Assembly (NCBI GenBank): GCA_965662195.1
Contig: CBFIHA010000122.1
Coordinates: 1-10,451, forward strand
Direction: 5' to 3'
Source of the DNA: UBA1268 sp965662195
Lineage (GTDB): Bacteria > Planctomycetota > Planctomycetia > Pirellulales > UBA1268
DNA length: 10,451 nucleotides
Shown here: piece by piece, positions 1 to 5,509 of the stretch
Layout: each line of letters begins with the position of its first letter
Position numbering within the stretch: position 1 is the stretch's first letter
Notes under the pieces: generated by a model
Database searches by the model: none
What the model was told of the DNA's origin: nothing
The model's input: the letters and a program-made list of their open reading frames with translations, nothing else
Made by a program: the position numbers and the translations under genes

Positions 1-668
1 CCGTGGCCCATGCCCGCCCGTTTCACTTCGCGCGGCTCTTCCACGGGGGTGGTGTCGTTCGCACCAGTCGGGTGGAGTTTGCCGGTGGCAGCGAGATCGT
101 GCTTCAGACCGAGCCGGAGGCGGTGTTTCCACCCGAGGCGGTTGCCCAACGGGCCGAGCTGCTTGTCGGCAGCAGGGGTTACTGTCCGATTTTCGCCAAC
201 TGTGAGCATTTCGTGTCGTGGTGTGCGACCGGACGAACCGAAAGCCGGCAGATAGAAATTTTGGCCGACCGCCTGCGGGGCTTCGGCACCCGGGTGGCTG
301 CGGCGGCCTCGACCCATGCTGCAACCCAAGCAGTCGGTCGGCTGGCCAGCCGCGGCCTGGTGCGGGGATCGCTCCGGCTGGGAATGCGGGCGGTGTTCCC
401 GGCGGCAATCGTGGCTGAAGCCGCCGCTGCCGCCGCTGAATGGACCGCCCACCAGGCCGGCCGCAGCAAGCGGGACAGCCGGCGGGCGGCCGAGTCGGTG
501 GGGCTGGCCAGCTCAGCAGCGGTGTTCGCCGTGTCGGTCGCTGCCGCCGGGCCGGTGGCGATGGCTGCTGCCGCCGTTGCTGGTGCCGCCACCTGGTCAG
601 GCGGCAGCCTCGCCTCGGCATCAATCGGCAGGCTTACGATTCGTCCACCGGGCAATCCGACGAAATGA
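1..668 (+). CDS. LRAT-domain (NlpC/P60-like) protein, 5' end outside window
   Basis: The frame is open from the left edge, so the gene is probably cut at its start; a GTG at position 3 could be used but would leave half a domain. Counting from that GTG, residues 60-77 hold NCEHFVSWCATG, the hallmark of the lecithin retinol acyltransferase family, a circularly permuted NlpC/P60 thiol enzyme fold; C67 would be the catalytic cysteine. The segment before it (HFAR, then GVVRTS and EFAGG) matches the part of the domain after the catalytic histidine, which should lie upstream of the window. From about residue 98 the protein becomes very rich in alanine, with two hydrophobic stretches (about 130-146 and 168-198) separated by a basic segment RSKRDSRR, so it may be membrane-attached. 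Bacterial members are thought to be acyltransferases or thiol hydrolases; the substrate is unknown. The stop is 4 bp from the stop of the converging ATPase gene. Confidence 0.75.
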   Translation, partial: VAHARPFHFARLFHGGGVVRTSRVEFAGGSEIVLQTEPEAVFPPEAVAQRAELLVGSRGYCPIFANCEHFVSWCATGRTESRQIEILADRLRGFGTRVAAAASTHAATQAVGRLASRGLVRGSLRLGMRAVFPAAIVAEAAAAAAEWTAHQAGRSKRDSRRAAESVGLASSAAVFAVSVAAAGPVAMAAAAVAGAATWSGGSLASASIGRLTIRPPGNPTK

Positions 669-672
669 CACC

Positions 673-2559
673 TCAGCCCTGATCGCTGCCGGGGATGTCT
701 GACAGTGAGCCGCCGTTCCAGGACATCCGCAGGGCATTGACCACGGCCACCACGTCGATCGCCTCCTGCACCAGAGCCCCGGCGGCAGGCGGCAGAAAGC
801 CCGCGGCTGCCACCAGCATGCCGACGACACTGGCCGCCATGCCACCCACAGCCGTCTGCAAAGCGATCGACCGCAGCCGACTGCCGATGTGCAACAGTTC
901 GTCCACCCGCTCCAGTGCCGACTCCATCACTACCGCGCCGGCTGCCTCGCTGGTGACGTCACTGGCTGTGCCCATTGCAATGCCAACCGTAGCCGCGGCC
1001 AGGGCTGGGGCGTCGTTGATGCCATCTCCCACAAACAGCGTCGGGGCCTCGGCCGTCGCCGCCTCCACCAGCTGCAGTTTGCCCTCCGGCGAGATTCCGG
1101 CATGCACTTCGTCGATGCCGACGATCTCCGCCAGCCAGCGGACCTCACTCTCGCGGTCACCCGAGACCAGCATCACCCGCGAGAGGCCGTGGGCCGGTGC
1201 CAGATGTTCCACAAACGGCCGGCCGGCCAGCCGCGGCGAATCGTGAAACCGCAGCAGGCCCACGGCCTGCCCGTCCGCCACCACCACGCACTCAAGGCCC
1301 CCGGACTGGGCAGGCAATCGCTCTGCTCCCGGCGGATCGATGGCGGTAAGCTTCTGCCGGCTGGTGATCGTGACCTCAGCAGCCACCCCACCCGCCGGCG
1401 TCACCCGGCCCACCAGGCCCTTGCCCGGTTCCTCGGCCAGGCTGTCGACATCCAGCAGCGTCAGCCCCCGCTCGCGGGCCGCCTCCAGCACCGCCCCGGC
1501 CAGTGGATGCTTGGAATAGGCCTCAAGACTGGCGGCGAGGGCCAGCAGTTCGTCGACTGGCACCGTGGCCAGCGGCACGATGTCGGTCAGTTGGGGCCGG
1601 CCATAGGTAAGCGTGCCGGTCTTGTCGAAGATGGCGATGCGGCAGCTGTCGAGCCGCTCAAGAATCGCCGGATCGCGGATGACGATGCCCCGCTTCGCCG
1701 CCAGCGAGACCGCACCGATGATGGCCACCGGGATGCCGATCAACAGCGGACAGGGAGTGGCCACCACCAGCACGGCCAGGAAGCGGATGGCCTCGCCACT
1801 GGCCCACCAGGCGGCCAGGGCGAGGGCGAGGGCCAGCGGGGTGTAGAGGCCACCGAGCGTGTCGGCCAGCCGCCGCAGCCGCGGCCGCTGCTGCTCGCTC
1901 TCCCGCAGCACCTGCATGATCTTGGCATAGCGGCTGTCCTCACCGACCCGGTCGGCCCTGACCTCGAGGGCCGACTCGCCATTGATCGCACCGGATAAGA
2001 CGGTCGAGCCAGCCGCCTTCCGCATGCGGTAGGGCTCACCGGTCAGATAGCTTTCATCCATCACGCCGCGGCCGGCCACCACGGTTCCGTCGACCGGGCA
2101 GATCTCATGCGGCAGTACCACGATGGTGTCGCCGGTGCTGAGCTCGGCCAGAGGAACGTCGGCAAGTCGGCCCTCAAGCCGACGGTGGGCAACCGTCGGC
2201 ATCCGCCGGGCCAGAGCATTGAGCACATCACCGGCCCGGCTGACCGCCCGGCTTTCCAGTGCCGCACCACCGGAAAGCATCAGCACCACGAGCACCCCGG
2301 CGACATACTCCCCCAGCAGCAGGCTTGTGACGATCGCCATGCCGGCGAGCAGGTCCGAGCCGAAGGTACCCTGTACCAGCTTGCCAAGCAGGTCGGCCAC
2401 CAGCAGGCCACCACCGATGATCAGCATCACGATCAGCGGCAGTTCGGCCGCGGTGAGGGAGCGACCGACAAACCAGCTGCCCGGGTCGAACGGTCCCAAC
2501 GGCACCAGCCGGCTGCCCAGCGGCACGGCCAGCAGGCCCGCCCAGACCGCAATCGCCAC
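673..2559 (-). CDS. Heavy-metal translocating P1B-type ATPase
   Basis: This is an ATP-driven metal pump of the inner membrane. From the GTG at 2559 (628 aa) all catalytic motifs are present: actuator TGEP at 173-176, TPCPLL at 268-273 in the transport helix, phosphorylation site DKTGT at 312-316, the SKHP motif at 349-352 that marks the P1B class, and GDGINDAP at 511-518. There is no N-terminal CxxC metal-binding domain. The transport helix has TPC followed by Pro-Leu rather than CPC, and the last helix reads QEAIDVVAVVNALR, so it is not a standard copper, zinc/cadmium or cobalt type, and the metal cannot be assigned. The start is uncertain. The frame stays open upstream into the miaE-like gene, and the upstream residues (NELIAGGAIV) complete the first membrane helix. 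A non-ATG start such as CTG at 2620-2622, overlapping the upstream stop as CTGA, is possible. It is probably co-transcribed with and after the miaE-like gene. Confidence 0.9.
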   Translation of the reverse strand: MAIAVWAGLLAVPLGSRLVPLGPFDPGSWFVGRSLTAAELPLIVMLIIGGGLLVADLLGKLVQGTFGSDLLAGMAIVTSLLLGEYVAGVLVVLMLSGGAALESRAVSRAGDVLNALARRMPTVAHRRLEGRLADVPLAELSTGDTIVVLPHEICPVDGTVVAGRGVMDESYLTGEPYRMRKAAGSTVLSGAINGESALEVRADRVGEDSRYAKIMQVLRESEQQRPRLRRLADTLGGLYTPLALALALAAWWASGEAIRFLAVLVVATPCPLLIGIPVAIIGAVSLAAKRGIVIRDPAILERLDSCRIAIFDKTGTLTYGRPQLTDIVPLATVPVDELLALAASLEAYSKHPLAGAVLEAARERGLTLLDVDSLAEEPGKGLVGRVTPAGGVAAEVTITSRQKLTAIDPPGAERLPAQSGGLECVVVADGQAVGLLRFHDSPRLAGRPFVEHLAPAHGLSRVMLVSGDRESEVRWLAEIVGIDEVHAGISPEGKLQLVEAATAEAPTLFVGDGINDAPALAAATVGIAMGTASDVTSEAAGAVVMESALERVDELLHIGSRLRSIALQTAVGGMAASVVGMLVAAAGFLPPAAGALVQEAIDVVAVVNALRMSWNGGSLSDIPGSDQG

Positions 2560-2618
2560 GATTGCCCCGCCGGCAATCAGCTCATTGACGGGCCACGACT
2601 TATTGGCGTTGGCGGCAG

Positions 2619-3194
2619 TCAGCTGTGCATCCGCGGCCGCGGATCTCCCTCGGTGATGATCTCGGCCTCCCGCGTGGCCAGCCAGTGCAGCCGATCGCGG
2701 ACGGTGGCCTCGGGGGCCAGCTCGCAGGCCAGCCGCACATAGGTGGCATGGTGCCGGGCCTCCGACTCAAACAGGCCGCCGTAGAAGGCCGCCAGTTCCT
2801 CATCCTGCACATGATCTTTCAGCAGTGAGAACCGCTCACAGCTGCGGGCCTCGATCAGGCCGGCGACCAGCAGCCGATCGACCACCCGATCGGGCTCGCC
2901 CTTGCGGATCAGCTCGTGCAGCCGGGGGCCGTAGTGGCTGGGGGAGAGCTTGCGAAACTGGATGCCCCGTCGCTCCAGTAGGTCGAGCACCAGCCGGAAG
3001 TGCTCCAGCTCTTCGTTGACGATCTCGGTCATTGCCCGCGCCAGGTTCGTGTTGTCGACGTAGGCGAACAGCAGGTTCATCGCCACCCCGGCCGCCTTTT
3101 TCTCGCAGTGGGCGTGGTCGATCAGAATCTCTTCCAGACCGGCATCGACCTGGGTGAACCAGCGGTCGGCGGTGGGGACTTGCAGGCTGAGCAT
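2619..3194 (-). CDS. miaE: tRNA-(ms2io6A)-hydroxylase (MiaE-like)
   Basis: MiaE is a ferritin-like non-haem diiron monooxygenase that hydroxylates the isopentenyl group of ms2i6A at position 37 of tRNAs reading UNN codons, after MiaA and MiaB have acted. The 191-aa protein fits the short bacterial form. The start resembles the family (LQVPTADRWFTQVDAGLEEI). The six expected iron ligands are visible as two helical pairs: E31 (CEKK), E62 and H65 (EELEH), E115 (IEARSCERF), E145 and H148 (ESEARHH). The ATG at 3194 is supported by this N-terminal match; the bases before it are pyrimidine-rich with no Shine-Dalgarno sequence, so initiation may be SD-independent. It is the first gene of a minus-strand pair with the metal ATPase and is divergent from the DUF2237 gene. 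The link to metal transport may be only positional. MiaA and MiaB are not in the window. Confidence 0.9.
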   Translation of the reverse strand: MLSLQVPTADRWFTQVDAGLEEILIDHAHCEKKAAGVAMNLLFAYVDNTNLARAMTEIVNEELEHFRLVLDLLERRGIQFRKLSPSHYGPRLHELIRKGEPDRVVDRLLVAGLIEARSCERFSLLKDHVQDEELAAFYGGLFESEARHHATYVRLACELAPEATVRDRLHWLATREAEIITEGDPRPRMHS

Positions 3195-3232
3195 GAGGAA
3201 GGCTCGGGTGGCAGGCTGACGGCGGCCCTGTC

Positions 3233-3261
3233 ATCATACAGATTGAACGCAGGCCGGTCTC
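3233..3261 (-). promoter_or_regulatory. Candidate promoter for the miaE-like gene
   Basis: Reading the minus strand, GAGACC (3261-3256) and TATGAT (3238-3233) are separated by 17 bases, and the -10 box matches the sigma-70 consensus at 5 of 6 positions. The -35 box matches at only 3 of 6. Transcription would begin about 30 nt before the miaE start. Found by eye only. Confidence 0.35.
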
Positions 3262-3270
3262 ACGGCCGTG
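3261..3270. promoter_or_regulatory. 10-bp perfect palindrome CACGGCCGTG in divergent promoter region
   Basis: CACGGCCGTG is its own reverse complement and sits between the divergent miaE-like and DUF2237 genes, touching the proposed miaE -35 box. It could be a repressor operator, but in such GC-rich DNA a 10-bp palindrome can arise by chance. The rest of the 116-bp gap (3195-3310) shows no other clear element apart from the DUF2237 ribosome site. Confidence 0.25.
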
Positions 3271-3296
3271 GCAGACACCCTGAGCTTCTCCTTCCC

Positions 3297-3302
3297 GAAA
3301 GG
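3297..3302 (+). promoter_or_regulatory. Ribosome binding site of the DUF2237 gene
   Basis: GAAAGG lies 8 bases before the ATG at 3311 and supports that start. It is the only purine-rich stretch close to the start codon. Confidence 0.5.
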
Positions 3303-3310
3303 CCACCGCC

Positions 3311-3715
3311 ATGATTGCCTTCGATAAAAGCCACGACCCGGCCGGCCGGCCGGCCGATCGCAACCTGCTGGGTGAGCCGCTCCTGCCCTGCTCGACCGAA
3401 CCGCTGACCGGCTTCTTCCGGGACGGCAGCTGCCGCACCTGCGCCGAGGACACCGGCTCGCACACGGTCTGTGCCGTGATGACCGAAGCCTTTCTGGAGT
3501 TCACGGTCAAGGCGGGCAACGACCTGGTGACACCGCGGCCGGAATACAGCTTTGCAGGTCTAGTGCCGGGCGACCGCTGGTGTCTCTGCGCCGCCCGCTG
3601 GCTGGAGGCCCTGCAGGCCGGCTGCGGCCCACCGGTCGTACTCGAGGCGACCAGTGAAAAGGCCCTTGAAATTGTGCCGTTTGAACTGCTTAAGCAGCAT
3701 GCTGTGAAATCTTGA
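3311..3715 (+). CDS. DUF2237 family protein
   Basis: A 134-aa cytoplasmic protein without signal peptide or membrane segment. It follows the DUF2237 family throughout: NLLGEPLLPCSTEPLTGFFR (18-37), SHTVCAVMT (50-58), GNDLVTPRPEY (69-79), PGDRWCLCAARW (86-97) and PPVVLEATSEKALE (107-120). The family's biochemical role is unknown; its conserved cysteines (here C27, C41, C54, C91, C93) suggest metal binding or a redox-sensitive fold, but this is inference. As recalled, most relatives have two adjacent cysteines and NTG or RTG where this protein has SCRTC, so C44 would create a CxxC (41-44) not usual in the family. A (CCGG)n run lies under codons 9-15. The gene is divergent from the miaE-like gene, and 261 bp separate it from the next gene, so it is probably transcribed alone. 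Confidence 0.88.
   Translation: MIAFDKSHDPAGRPADRNLLGEPLLPCSTEPLTGFFRDGSCRTCAEDTGSHTVCAVMTEAFLEFTVKAGNDLVTPRPEYSFAGLVPGDRWCLCAARWLEALQAGCGPPVVLEATSEKALEIVPFELLKQHAVKS
3338..3356 (+). repeat. CCGG tetranucleotide tract (4.75 units)
   Basis: Nineteen bases of uninterrupted CCGG repeats lie within the first 16 codons of the DUF2237 gene. A change of one unit would shift the reading frame. The tract is short, and it codes for ordinary-looking residues (PAGRPA). Confidence 0.7.
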
Positions 3716-3773
3716 GCTGCTGAACAGGTCGTCTCTCAGCCACCATTCCCCCCGAACATGGGAGTAGCGTCCC

Positions 3774-3783
3774 CAATCGATTG
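3774..3783. promoter_or_regulatory. Palindrome CAATCGATTG just upstream of the -35 box
   Basis: A perfect 10-bp palindrome ends one base before the proposed -35 hexamer at 3785. That is a typical place for an activator or repressor half-site pair, but there is only one copy in the leader. Confidence 0.3.
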
Positions 3784-3784
3784 C

Positions 3785-3813
3785 TTGACTGGAATCGGTC
3801 AGGATAGTAATTT
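3785..3813 (+). promoter_or_regulatory. Candidate sigma-70 promoter for the DUF1559-to-sulfatase operon
   Basis: TTGACT (3785-3790, 5 of 6 to consensus) and TAATTT (3808-3813, 3 of 6) are separated by exactly 17 bases in a locally AT-rich stretch. The predicted transcript would start near 3820 and carry a leader of about 155 nt before the DUF1559 start. Judged by eye. Confidence 0.4.
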
Positions 3814-3835
3814 TCGTTGGGTGAAATATCAAACA

Positions 3836-3868
3836 AAGGCACGGAAGTGCTGTCGAGGGGAGTGCCTT
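3836..3868 (+). promoter_or_regulatory. Leader inverted repeat with a competing small hairpin
   Basis: AAGGCAC (3836-3842) and GTGCCTT (3862-3868) form a perfect 7-bp stem with a 19-nt loop. The first arm can instead form GCAC-GGAA-GTGC (3839-3850), a 4-bp stem closed by a GNRA-type tetraloop. The two structures exclude each other. There is no U-run, so this is not a plain terminator. It matches no riboswitch class I recognise. Confidence 0.3.
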
Positions 3869-3964
3869 GCCGCTTCGCAAATCGTGGTAGGCGGGCTTTG
3901 GTTGTCACGGTCACGGAAGGTCTTCTCGCTCGCGAATTCGAGTTGTTCTGCATTTGTCCTAATA

Positions 3965-3973
3965 GAGGTGATC
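3965..3973 (+). promoter_or_regulatory. Strong ribosome binding site of the DUF1559 gene
   Basis: GAGGTGATC matches nine consecutive bases of the extended Shine-Dalgarno sequence and ends 3 bases before the ATG at 3977. It decides the start in favour of 3977 over the in-frame ATG at 3758. Confidence 0.75.
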
Positions 3974-3976
3974 CCA

Positions 3977-5035
3977 ATGAAACTCTGGAGCTTTCCTGTT
4001 CGGTGGCCCATGGAACGGCGGCATCGTTCCGCGTTTACGCTGATTGAACTCTTGGTCGTGATTGCGATCATCGGCGTGCTGGTCGGCCTGCTCCTTCCGG
4101 CTGTTCAGCAGGCCCGTGAAGCAGCCCGCCGCTCGAGTTGTTCAAACAACCTCAAGCAGCTTGGGCTGGGGATGCACAACTATGTCGATGCCAACAAGGC
4201 GCTTCCGCTGACCATTAACTGTCCGCCCGGGGTCACCGATGCCGAGAAGGCAGCATCAACAGGAATTTGGACGGATGGCGTTTGGTACACGCGTCTGAGT
4301 GCCCATGCCATGATTCTGCCCTTCATCGAGCAGCAGGATCTGGCTTCGTTTATTACGAAAACCTTGGGTGGTGGCCAGCACCATGAGAGCGGAAGGTTTG
4401 GAAAGGTCACGGTCTCAGGGTTTTTGTGCCCGTCGACCGACAGGAGCAAGCCAGTCGCCGATGGATACCCTGGAAACAACTATGGCTGGTCATCGGGGAG
4501 TTCCTTCCACTCAAACAAGGGCAACGCGTCGAGCCAAAACGGGATGCTGAATCCGGAGACTGCCATCAAGTTCAAAGACGTGACGGATGGTTTGTCAAAA
4601 ACGATCATGGCCGCGGAGATGCTCTGCGGCCGAGGCGACGGCACGTATCCGTTTGATATCACTCAAGTCGGCAATTTAGGGTGGTCAAACGCAGCCATGC
4701 CGTCTGAGGCCGAGGTGGACCGGGTGGGCTCGGCGACCCCCCAATTGACCAGTGGTGAGAATGGTCGCTATTGGAGTCGAGGCCTGCCCGCACAGACCGT
4801 GTTGACCACGGCCGCGCCACCAAACTGGATTCATCCGAACGTGATATTCGGCTTTGGGGGCTGGAAGTGTACTGGTAGTCATCAGGTCAATCCGCCACGA
4901 AGCATGCATCCCGGTGGCGTGAATGTGCTTCTGGGGGATGGAGCGGTGAAGTTTGCAAACAATGAAATTGGCGTAACGCTCTTTCAACGGCTGGGCAATC
5001 GGGCCGACGGAGGTACTGTCGATGGCGCGTTTTAA
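3977..5035 (+). CDS. DUF1559 pseudopilin-like protein (prepilin N-terminus, H-X9-DG)
   Basis: A 352-aa member of the large planctomycete DUF1559 family. Residues 18-40 form a type IV prepilin signal and hydrophobic helix (SAFTLIELLVVIAIIG), with predicted prepilin peptidase cleavage at A19-F20 and the expected glutamate at +5 (E24). The family's usual sequence follows: PAVQQAREAARR, then SNNLKQLGLGMHNY. Near the C-terminus H311 and D321-G322 make the H-X9-DG motif (HPGGVNVLLGDG). The -1 residue is alanine rather than the usual glycine. The start is fixed by GAGGTGATC and the prepilin signal. Family members are predicted to be exported by type II secretion or pilus-type machinery and to sit in the envelope; their function is not established. 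The end overlaps the next gene by 14 nt, indicating translational coupling with the lipoprotein. It is the first gene of the five-gene + strand set. Confidence 0.93.
   Translation: MKLWSFPVRWPMERRHRSAFTLIELLVVIAIIGVLVGLLLPAVQQAREAARRSSCSNNLKQLGLGMHNYVDANKALPLTINCPPGVTDAEKAASTGIWTDGVWYTRLSAHAMILPFIEQQDLASFITKTLGGGQHHESGRFGKVTVSGFLCPSTDRSKPVADGYPGNNYGWSSGSSFHSNKGNASSQNGMLNPETAIKFKDVTDGLSKTIMAAEMLCGRGDGTYPFDITQVGNLGWSNAAMPSEAEVDRVGSATPQLTSGENGRYWSRGLPAQTVLTTAAPPNWIHPNVIFGFGGWKCTGSHQVNPPRSMHPGGVNVLLGDGAVKFANNEIGVTLFQRLGNRADGGTVDGAF
5009..5014 (+). promoter_or_regulatory. Ribosome binding site of the small lipoprotein gene, inside the DUF1559 gene
   Basis: GGAGGT lies 7 bases before the ATG at 5022 and inside the last codons of the DUF1559 gene. 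It supports independent but coupled translation of the overlapping lipoprotein. Confidence 0.75.
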
Positions 5036-5396
5036 GTTTCGAGGAACTGGTGGTGTTGTGGCCGTCCTTGGCCTGTCGCTCCTTGCGACCGGCTGCGGCC
5101 CGGCCAATATGCCGCAGCCACGAACGATTCAGGTTGTGCCCGACCCGGTGGGTGACGTGCGAACGTACCTCGAGGGCTATGCCGAGGGCGTTTCCGTGAG
5201 CAGTGAACGCGAAATCTTCACCGAGCTCGTCGAGGCGGTTCGGGAGGTGAATCCTGAAATCGCCGGCTGGCTCGGAGAGACCCTCGCGGAGATCGACGCC
5301 AAGCCGGCGGGGAGGCGGAGCCTTGCCAAGAAAGCACTCGCGCGACTTGATCAGGAGGCACCACCGCCAGCACCAGGTTCCTCCACCCAGCCGTGA
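5022..5396 (+). CDS. Small predicted lipoprotein
   Basis: A 124-aa protein with a classical lipoprotein signal: basic start (MARFKFR), hydrophobic helix at about 10-21, and lipobox LATGC with C25 as the predicted lipidated residue. The mature part (NMPQPRTIQVVPDPVGDVRT onward) is a short, acidic, helix-prone domain with a proline-rich end (APPPAPG). No enzymatic motif is visible. Small lipoproteins directly after DUF1559 genes recur in planctomycetes, so it may be a membrane-anchored partner of the pseudopilin-like protein; this is inference from position. The start has GGAGGT at 7 nt and overlaps the DUF1559 end by 14 nt. The stop overlaps a possible GTG start (GTGA) of the next gene. Confidence 0.85.
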   Translation: MARFKFRGTGGVVAVLGLSLLATGCGPANMPQPRTIQVVPDPVGDVRTYLEGYAEGVSVSSEREIFTELVEAVREVNPEIAGWLGETLAEIDAKPAGRRSLAKKALARLDQEAPPPAPGSSTQP

Positions 5397-5409
5397 TCCC
5401 CACGCCGTC

Positions 5410-5415
5410 GGTGAT
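5410..5415 (+). promoter_or_regulatory. Possible ribosome binding site deciding the oxidoreductase start
   Basis: GGTGAT ends 4 bases before the ATG at 5420 and is part of the extended Shine-Dalgarno sequence. It is the only such match near the three candidate starts (GTG 5393, GTG 5411, ATG 5420), but it lacks the GGAGG core, so support is moderate. Confidence 0.35.
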
Positions 5416-5419
5416 AATC

Positions 5420-5509
5420 ATGCCCGCTGCTCGCCCGCTCGTGCTTGCCATTGTGGTGATTTCGGCCGGAGCCGTGGTGGTGGCCCCGCCCAACGTGCTG
5501 TTCATGGCC
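5420..5509 (+). repeat. Direct repeat copy A: sulfatase 5' end inside the oxidoreductase gene
   Basis: These 30 codons align without gaps to 7113-7202, with 77 of 90 bases identical by hand count and 23 of 30 residues identical. The longest identical runs are GGCCCCGCCCAA and GCCGTGGTGG. Similarity stops sharply after the codon for the alanine following APPNVLFM. Confidence 0.85.

Larger units (their letters stand above)
3716..3976 (+). promoter_or_regulatory. Non-coding leader upstream of the five-gene operon
   Basis: These 261 bp carry no convincing gene. Their composition is more AT-rich in places than the flanking genes. From left to right they hold a 10-bp palindrome, a sigma-70-like promoter, a pair of competing hairpins and a strong Shine-Dalgarno sequence, each listed separately. 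No terminator with a U-run follows the DUF2237 stop. An in-frame ATG at 3758 would extend the next protein by 73 residues, but those residues have no prepilin character. Confidence 0.5.

Noticed and set aside
889..1998. Plus-strand open frame of 369 codons across the ATPase gene
   Set aside because: It is antisense to the conserved P-type ATPase motifs; its His, Gln and Arg-rich product is a shadow of high-GC third positions.
3719..3740. GCTGA-N12-TCAGC as a terminator after the DUF2237 gene
   Set aside because: The stem is only 5 bp with a 12-nt loop and no U-run follows it.
3758..3976. N-terminal extension of the DUF1559 protein from an ATG at 3758
   Set aside because: It would place 73 unrelated residues ahead of the prepilin signal, which must be near the N-terminus, and it ignores the very good Shine-Dalgarno sequence before 3977.
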